From assembly GCA_913040875.1 (NCBI GenBank), contig CAJWHX010000093.1:1-10055 (forward strand): 10,055 nucleotides of DNA, given 5' to 3'. This DNA is from an uncultured Pseudomonadota bacterium (lineage in GTDB: Bacteria > Myxococcota > UBA796). The notes under the pieces are model-generated. The model saw only the letters and a program-made list of their open reading frames with translations. It made no database searches and had not been told where the DNA came from. Of this stretch, positions 5,370 to 10,055 are shown one piece after another (position 1 is the first letter of the stretch; each line of letters opens with the position of its first letter). The position numbers were made by a program, and so were the translations under genes.

Positions 5370-6854
5370 AAGATCGCATTGATCTCCGATCCCATCCCCA
5401 TCACTATCGGTTTGATAGTCTGCGAATGTTCCACTGGAGATTGGAGACAGTTCAAGATCCGTGACGGGGATGCCATTTTCAGAAAATCGAAAGTACATGT
5501 CCCAACCACCACCACCATCTCTGATTTGAACGAGGACGGTGTTCCATCCGGCGTTCAACGTGGTGGGATAGCTATAATCATCGATGGTGGCACCGTGGCA
5601 ATTTTGATGTTCACCAATCAACGTTCCGTTGACCCAGACTCGTCCGCCATCATCCGACCCAAGGAGCGCATTGACGGCACGATAGGTTGGGCTGTAGACC
5701 CAAACACCAGCGAATACTTCTCGCGGAGCCGGAGTGTCTTCCAGTGGTTCAATGGTGTTGAAATCGATTCGGTTGATCGAACTGTTGTAGAGAGACCACT
5801 GGATGGGGGTTTCATTGACGTCCGGCATCGTTTCAGTCAGCGTTGGATTGACCGAGGTGGCGTCGTACAAGAGTTCAGGTAAGGGGAGACACCCTGTGGT
5901 GGTGATTCCACTCACTTGAAAAGCGGGGGTGAGAAGCCACGTTCTAAAGAACCCATCTTCGTCAGTGAGGTATTTCATCACTCCATTGTTGGGTACGAGA
6001 GGGCAGTTGTCCTGCACGTCCAGTAAGCCATCGTCATCATCATCGTCATCACAATTGTTGGCAAAGGTATCTTCGTCGACATCTTCTGCAAGGGTCAGAA
6101 CAGGATCGATCAATGTGCAACTGTCTGAATGGGTCTCCCACTGTAGGGTGTATTCCTCTACGGCGGTACCAAAGAGACCTTCAAAACAGTAAATGACTTC
6201 AGTGGTGTCAGTATCTGGTAGATACCGAGCATTGGGATCGTTGAGTGGATCAAGATGCGAGCATGTGCCATCCCCAGAGACATCGCTGGCGATGTCAACG
6301 CCGTCTTCATAGGTGTTGATCATCATCAGGTGTGAACACTCTTCTTGCGATGGATTGATGATCAGTTCAATGTAATCGTTGTCTTCAAATTCAAAAGTGA
6401 AGCAATCTTCGTCACTTTCCCACAGCATTCCTCGAATGGTTCCAGTCCGTGGTAACGGAGTGGCATTCATCGTTGTGTTGTTCGGCTCGATTTCAAATTC
6501 ACCTATTTCAACCACACAGGTTTCATCACAGCCATCAATGTTCCAGAGATTGCTGTCGTCGCATTCTTCATCGGAGTCTAGGATTCCATCTCCACATTTC
6601 GGAAGGAGGCAGTCTGTTCGGCAGGCATCTGGAACATTCGCGTTGGTGTCTCCATCATCGCACTCTTCGTTTGGCGAGTTAACCACTCCGTCTCCGCATT
6701 CTCCGAATACTTCTGAATCGGATTCTGCAGTATCTTCAATAGTGGAGGTGTCGATGTCGCCATCATTGGAGCCCTTTTCTGAATCTGAGCTGGTACACCC
6801 CATCGATAAAACCAGAAGGAGAGAGCTGCATCTTAGCCAAAGATTGGAAGCCAT
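5361..6854 (-). CDS. Lipoprotein with DUF4215 repeats and a domain nested in a thrombospondin type-3 repeat
   Basis: 497 residues from ATG 6852-6854; in mRNA sense GAGG lies 7 nt upstream. A signal peptide ends in LSMGC with Cys20 as the likely lipidation site; the lipobox is slightly non-standard. An acidic Ser/Thr linker follows. Residues 53-113 hold two Cys-rich repeats (CGDGVVNSPNEECDDG; CGDGILDSDEECDD...DGCDETC) of the DUF4215/Myxococcus type. Residues about 118-240 resemble a PPC-like beta domain (EIEPNN...GTIRGML). Residues 269-289 start a thrombospondin type-3 repeat (Asp run, then DNCPLVPN), completed at 481-494 (TDSDGDGIGDQCD). Residues 290-480 between them look like a beta-sandwich with GSDDGGRVWVNG and GWNTVLVQIRDGGGGW, recalling PA14 or carbohydrate-binding folds. 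It is probably surface-exposed and calcium-binding. Its start overlaps the DUF1501 gene by 22 nt, suggesting translational coupling. No enzymatic motif is seen. Confidence 0.88.
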   Translation of the reverse strand: MASNLWLRCSSLLLVLSMGCTSSDSEKGSNDGDIDTSTIEDTAESDSEVFGECGDGVVNSPNEECDDGDTNANVPDACRTDCLLPKCGDGILDSDEECDDSNLWNIDGCDETCVVEIGEFEIEPNNTTMNATPLPRTGTIRGMLWESDEDCFTFEFEDNDYIELIINPSQEECSHLMMINTYEDGVDIASDVSGDGTCSHLDPLNDPNARYLPDTDTTEVIYCFEGLFGTAVEEYTLQWETHSDSCTLIDPVLTLAEDVDEDTFANNCDDDDDDDGLLDVQDNCPLVPNNGVMKYLTDEDGFFRTWLLTPAFQVSGITTTGCLPLPELLYDATSVNPTLTETMPDVNETPIQWSLYNSSINRIDFNTIEPLEDTPAPREVFAGVWVYSPTYRAVNALLGSDDGGRVWVNGTLIGEHQNCHGATIDDYSYPTTLNAGWNTVLVQIRDGGGGWDMYFRFSENGIPVTDLELSPISSGTFADYQTDSDGDGIGDQCDLFE

Positions 6855-8104
6855 TCGTCTACCTCAAATCCAGTGATAATTGGATTGGTTTCTATTCCCG
6901 CGAGTTCTCTCAATGCGGCGTGGATATTCCCGGGAGACAGGATGACACCAGAGGCATCGAGTTCTAATGTGGTTGGATTGACAGCCAGTGGTAGTTGATA
7001 GTGATCTGTCCCACCGACTACTCGGCCCCCTTGAATATCTGAACCCATGAACATCATCGAGCCAATAGACCAGTGGTCTTTTCCGTTTCCGTCGTTGTAC
7101 CATGGTGTTCGAGCGAAGTCTGATCCAACGATGATGTTGAATCGATCAGCAATTCCAAGTCGTTCTGCTTCATGACGAGCGAAGGCCATCGCTTGAATCA
7201 CTTGTAGCAACTGTGGTGTGTGACTCACATCATGGTTGTTGTGTGTATCAAAGCCACCGATAGACACATTGGCGCTCACAGATACTCCGGCAGAGAAACA
7301 AGCCATTGCCACTTGAATCTGACGCTCCAAATCATTGTCGCTCAGCTCAGTGGGCATAGCAGTCACCAACGATTGCAGCTCAGAATTGTCAGACTGAATC
7401 ATCTCTAGCACTTGTATTGAGTTTAAGGTGCGTGGTAAGTGGGTGTTCCCTTGAATCCGCTCCATTCGAGCTTGTCTAGCTGCATGAATCTTATCTTGTA
7501 CGGACTTTGGAAGGAATAAAGCCTCTGGATTGTCCGGATCACGCCTGTCTGGATATGCCAACTCGGCGATGGTGTTCGCATTGGGTAGACGGGTGACGGG
7601 AACCAACCCCGCTGTGGTGTCGTAGCCACCGTTGCTGATAAAAGCCAAAGAAGGTTGATTGCTAGCAGCGCCTGCAACTAGAGCTGAAAACGCAGGACGA
7701 TTTGGATCTGTATGACCACTCCATGTGGCTCTGGTGCCCTGTTCGTGGCCATTGGTTTGAACATCGATCCCATTGACTACCAACAGATCATTTTGGAATT
7801 CTTCGTAAAACGCTTCCAACCCCTCAATCGGAGGCACTAAGAAGTTTCCGACCTCCAATATTTCATCGGAGAAGTAGGTGTTTACAGGTGCCACTTCTGT
7901 TTCGTTTATCCGTCCTTTTGGATCGCAAATCATGGTGGGATCCCATCCACCAGAGGCATGAATGGTGAGCCAAAACGTACCGTTGTATCGAACTTGATCT
8001 TGTGCGTGTGCTTTTCGAATGGGAGACCAGCCGCTCAATACAGTTGGTACAAGCAATCCGGAGCCGGCAACACGCAGGAAACTTCTTCTAGATAAAGATG
8101 TCAT
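6833..8104 (-). CDS. Tat-exported DUF1501 family protein
   Basis: 423 residues from ATG 8102-8104; in mRNA sense AGAGG lies 5 nt upstream. The N-terminus has a complete twin-arginine motif (SRRSFLR, residues 5-11), a hydrophobic stretch and AHA before residue 35 as a likely cleavage site, so the protein is exported folded. Family motifs are visible: SGGWD (51-55), GGFDTHNNH (283-291), SDFARTPWYN (328-337), GKDHW (341-345) and GGRVVGGTDH (359-368). DUF1501 belongs to the alkaline-phosphatase-like superfamily; the conserved Asp and His residues suit metal binding, but no reaction is established. Length is normal for the family. It lies 21 nt after the DUF1588-type gene and overlaps the lipoprotein gene, so the three probably form one operon. 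DUF1501 genes beside DUF1588/DUF1592-type genes are common in Planctomycetota and Myxococcota. Confidence 0.93.
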   Translation of the reverse strand: MTSLSRRSFLRVAGSGLLVPTVLSGWSPIRKAHAQDQVRYNGTFWLTIHASGGWDPTMICDPKGRINETEVAPVNTYFSDEILEVGNFLVPPIEGLEAFYEEFQNDLLVVNGIDVQTNGHEQGTRATWSGHTDPNRPAFSALVAGAASNQPSLAFISNGGYDTTAGLVPVTRLPNANTIAELAYPDRRDPDNPEALFLPKSVQDKIHAARQARMERIQGNTHLPRTLNSIQVLEMIQSDNSELQSLVTAMPTELSDNDLERQIQVAMACFSAGVSVSANVSIGGFDTHNNHDVSHTPQLLQVIQAMAFARHEAERLGIADRFNIIVGSDFARTPWYNDGNGKDHWSIGSMMFMGSDIQGGRVVGGTDHYQLPLAVNPTTLELDASGVILSPGNIHAALRELAGIETNPIITGFEVDEWLPIFG

Positions 8105-8125
8105 GATAACCTCTGATTGGACTGC

Positions 8126-10055
8126 TTATTCAAACAAAAAGTGGTAGTCGGACAGCAAGTACACCATTACTCCACGCCATGCACGAATGGTAAACTCTGA
8201 ATCCTGTAGGACATAGAGGTCGCTAGGAACGTCCACTCCAGTATTGGGATCTTCAAACCCGCGACAGGAGTAGGTCATATAGGTGCTCTCTACACCAGAT
8301 TCTATGAGCATCTTTCCTTCGGTGTGCATATCGACCCAAAGGTCGTATACCGCTAAAACTTCGGGATCGTTGAGGCGCACTTCCTGTCCAAGCACTCGAT
8401 AGAACAAATGTTGAATGGTCTGTTTGATGCGCTCTTGAACCTCTGGGACTTCAAACCCTTGATCGGTGAATGGCTGGTATGTGGAATCCACATACGGGAA
8501 GAGACGTCTTTGAGGTTGCGGCAAAATAAAGTCGGTGCTAGTCGCTTTACAAGCAACCGAGTTGGCCATGCGAAGTGCTATAGCACCGATGACACCATTG
8601 GGTTCGCGTAAACGTGTTACAACATCGCTGCTGTTGATGCCTCCATAGAGTAGACGATAATCATCCAACAGCTCATCTCCCCATTCATATCCCGTGATAG
8701 TCAGGATTTTCTGATGCAATTCTTCTGGCGTCAAGAGTCTAGCGGTTCCAGCCATCATCAACTCAGCTTCGGAGGCGTCTTCATGATCGACTGCTCGGTA
8801 AAACTTAGAGAGTAGAACTTCTTGGATTGGTATTTTGATGTCCCAGCCACTGGTCATAAACTCATTGCTGACACGATTGAAAAAGGCATCTTGCTGACGC
8901 CAAGCTTGATACTCAACTGAATCGGTAGACCATTCGTATCCTTTGAGAACATCCAAACCTGTGAAGGCATGAAAGACCTGTTCTACAGTGGAGCGGGCAA
9001 ATCTAGGATCTTCATAGACCTTTTCAGCGAGCCATCGTAACGCATCGCCACTTTCTGTGAGGGGGATGGTTTCTCCACCGAAACCAGGTTCATACATTTC
9101 AGCGTGCCATCCAGTTTCCGGAGGATTGTAATGACCATCGTTGTCCCAGTTTTGGAAGGCTCCCGATACGGGTTCCATTACAGAATGACAGACATTGCAC
9201 TGTGGATCGTTCATCGTGGGATTGTGGATTGCCGAGTTGTCGGCATCAATCGGACGATCGGCAAGAGAGAGAATGTTGGTATTCAAGAAATACTCATAGA
9301 ATATTTTGGCTCGGTGACGGTTGCGATTGGTGTCGGTCGTTGGATATCGATTCATGAACGTGACCGTACTCAACATACCCACTTGTGGGTGAGCGTCTAT
9401 GGTCACTGGGTAGAATACATCACTTTGCGGATCGTCCACATCTGGATTGACAAATCGTGCGTCGGATACTCCATAGGACATTGCAGACCAAGAGTTCATC
9501 ATGGTGTAGTCAGCTGTTAAGATGGTGCCCCAATGTAGGTCTTCCAAGAATATATGCCGCATGAGTTCTAGAGGTTCACGGGCTATGGCACTATTTACTT
9601 TGTTTCTACGAGCATTACCTGGATCATTGTGCACACTGTACCAGTACAGATTTAAGAACTTATCGTAGTCCGTGGTTTGTATGGCTTGCTGACCAGACAT
9701 GTATTTATCGGTGAGCAATAGATCATTCCACAGGGTGACCAACCGATCCGAAATAATTTGTTTGGTGTTACCCGAGTATCCGTGCTCAATGCCACTCAGC
9801 AACTCCGTGAGAACACGTTCCAATCCGGCTTCGCCTTCCTGCTCAACTTTGGCTAGATGAGACTGAGAGGGTAGAGAACCAAGCAGATTAAGAGTGATCT
9901 TTCGCAGCGTTTCTTTGGGCGTGGCGAGGATGAGATCACTAGACTCAACTCGGATATCCTCATCACCTGGACAAGATTCTACAGGGTTTTCTAGGCGTTC
10001 TACAAATCCTTCAAGTGCAATAAATGCTGGAGACCCTTCAGAGATGACGGGTCCG
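8126..10055 (-). CDS. DUF1588/DUF1592-type c-type cytochrome-like protein (5' end beyond the window)
   Basis: The frame is open from the right edge (last full codon 10052-10054) to the stop at 8126, showing 642 residues. The TTG at 9821-9823 is probably not the start: the 77 codons upstream are coding-like and include TLRKITLNLLGSLPS, typical of DUF1549/DUF1592-type N-terminal regions. A c-type haem motif CNVCH is encoded at 9185-9199, in DPQCNVCHSVMEP followed by FQNWDNDGHY, the DUF1588 signature. Further on, FARSTVEQVFHAFTGLDVL and MTSGWDIKIPIQEVLLSKFYRA resemble DUF1585-type C-terminal regions. The protein ends in AWRGVMVYLLSDYHFLFE. A haem protein of this kind would mature in the periplasm, but the signal sequence is outside the window. 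It is the most upstream visible gene of the operon with DUF1501 and the lipoprotein. The reaction of the family is not known. Confidence 0.9.
   Translation of the reverse strand, partial: GPVISEGSPAFIALEGFVERLENPVESCPGDEDIRVESSDLILATPKETLRKITLNLLGSLPSQSHLAKVEQEGEAGLERVLTELLSGIEHGYSGNTKQIISDRLVTLWNDLLLTDKYMSGQQAIQTTDYDKFLNLYWYSVHNDPGNARRNKVNSAIAREPLELMRHIFLEDLHWGTILTADYTMMNSWSAMSYGVSDARFVNPDVDDPQSDVFYPVTIDAHPQVGMLSTVTFMNRYPTTDTNRNRHRAKIFYEYFLNTNILSLADRPIDADNSAIHNPTMNDPQCNVCHSVMEPVSGAFQNWDNDGHYNPPETGWHAEMYEPGFGGETIPLTESGDALRWLAEKVYEDPRFARSTVEQVFHAFTGLDVLKGYEWSTDSVEYQAWRQQDAFFNRVSNEFMTSGWDIKIPIQEVLLSKFYRAVDHEDASEAELMMAGTARLLTPEELHQKILTITGYEWGDELLDDYRLLYGGINSSDVVTRLREPNGVIGAIALRMANSVACKATSTDFILPQPQRRLFPYVDSTYQPFTDQGFEVPEVQERIKQTIQHLFYRVLGQEVRLNDPEVLAVYDLWVDMHTEGKMLIESGVESTYMTYSCRGFEDPNTGVDVPSDLYVLQDSEFTIRAWRGVMVYLLSDYHFLFE

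Noticed and set aside
5280..5882. 200-residue plus-strand open frame overlapping the lipoprotein gene and element B
   Set aside because: It is antisense to a well-supported coding region with family motifs, and its own product shows none.
9821..9823. TTG as start codon of the DUF1588-type gene
   Set aside because: The frame stays open for another 77 codons to the window edge and reads like the N-terminal region of the family, so the true start is outside the window.

Overview
The window looks like chromosomal DNA of a deltaproteobacterial or Myxococcota-type bacterium with an outer envelope. The evidence is a lipoprotein with two Myxococcus-type cysteine-rich (DUF4215) repeats and a thrombospondin type-3 calcium repeat, sitting in an operon with a Tat-exported DUF1501 protein and a DUF1588-type c-type-cytochrome protein. 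Base composition is, by eye, below 50% G+C, low for cultured myxobacteria, so I do not name a genus.

Layout: (1) 1-61, possible tail of an upstream gene. (2) 92-3098, a promoter, a ribosome binding site and a 981-residue plus-strand protein with an N-terminal SUKH (SMI1/KNR4-like) domain, a helical TPR-like middle and C-terminal HEAT-type repeats. (3) 3097-3731, gene-free DNA that begins with a long imperfect hairpin (element A), followed by a partial copy of its right arm and G/T-rich sequence. (4) 3732-4974, two plus-strand genes: a 101-residue two-helix membrane protein resembling DUF6787, and a 260-residue pentapeptide-repeat protein. (5) 4975-5369, A/C-rich gene-free DNA ending in a second hairpin (element B). 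(6) 5361-10055, a minus-strand operon read right to left: DUF1588/DUF1592-type protein (runs off the window), DUF1501 protein, and lipoprotein, with gaps or overlaps of about 20 nt.

The most unusual structure is the pair of hairpins. Both span roughly 125-150 nt, share an identical 20-nt apex (CGGGTACAGAAGTACACCTC in the sense of the upstream gene) and have different arms that are each self-complementary. Both begin at the stop codon of the preceding gene, in the same orientation relative to it, and both are followed by a G/T-rich sense strand carrying a second copy of part of the right arm. They also bracket the membrane-protein and pentapeptide genes as inverted copies. They may be a 3'-end RNA structure, a MITE/ERIC-like palindromic repeat family, or the ends of an inserted module. 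The sequence alone does not decide between these.

The minus-strand operon probably encodes exported or outer-membrane proteins acting together, since DUF1501 and DUF1588-type genes commonly occur as neighbours. The substrate or reaction of that pair is not established.
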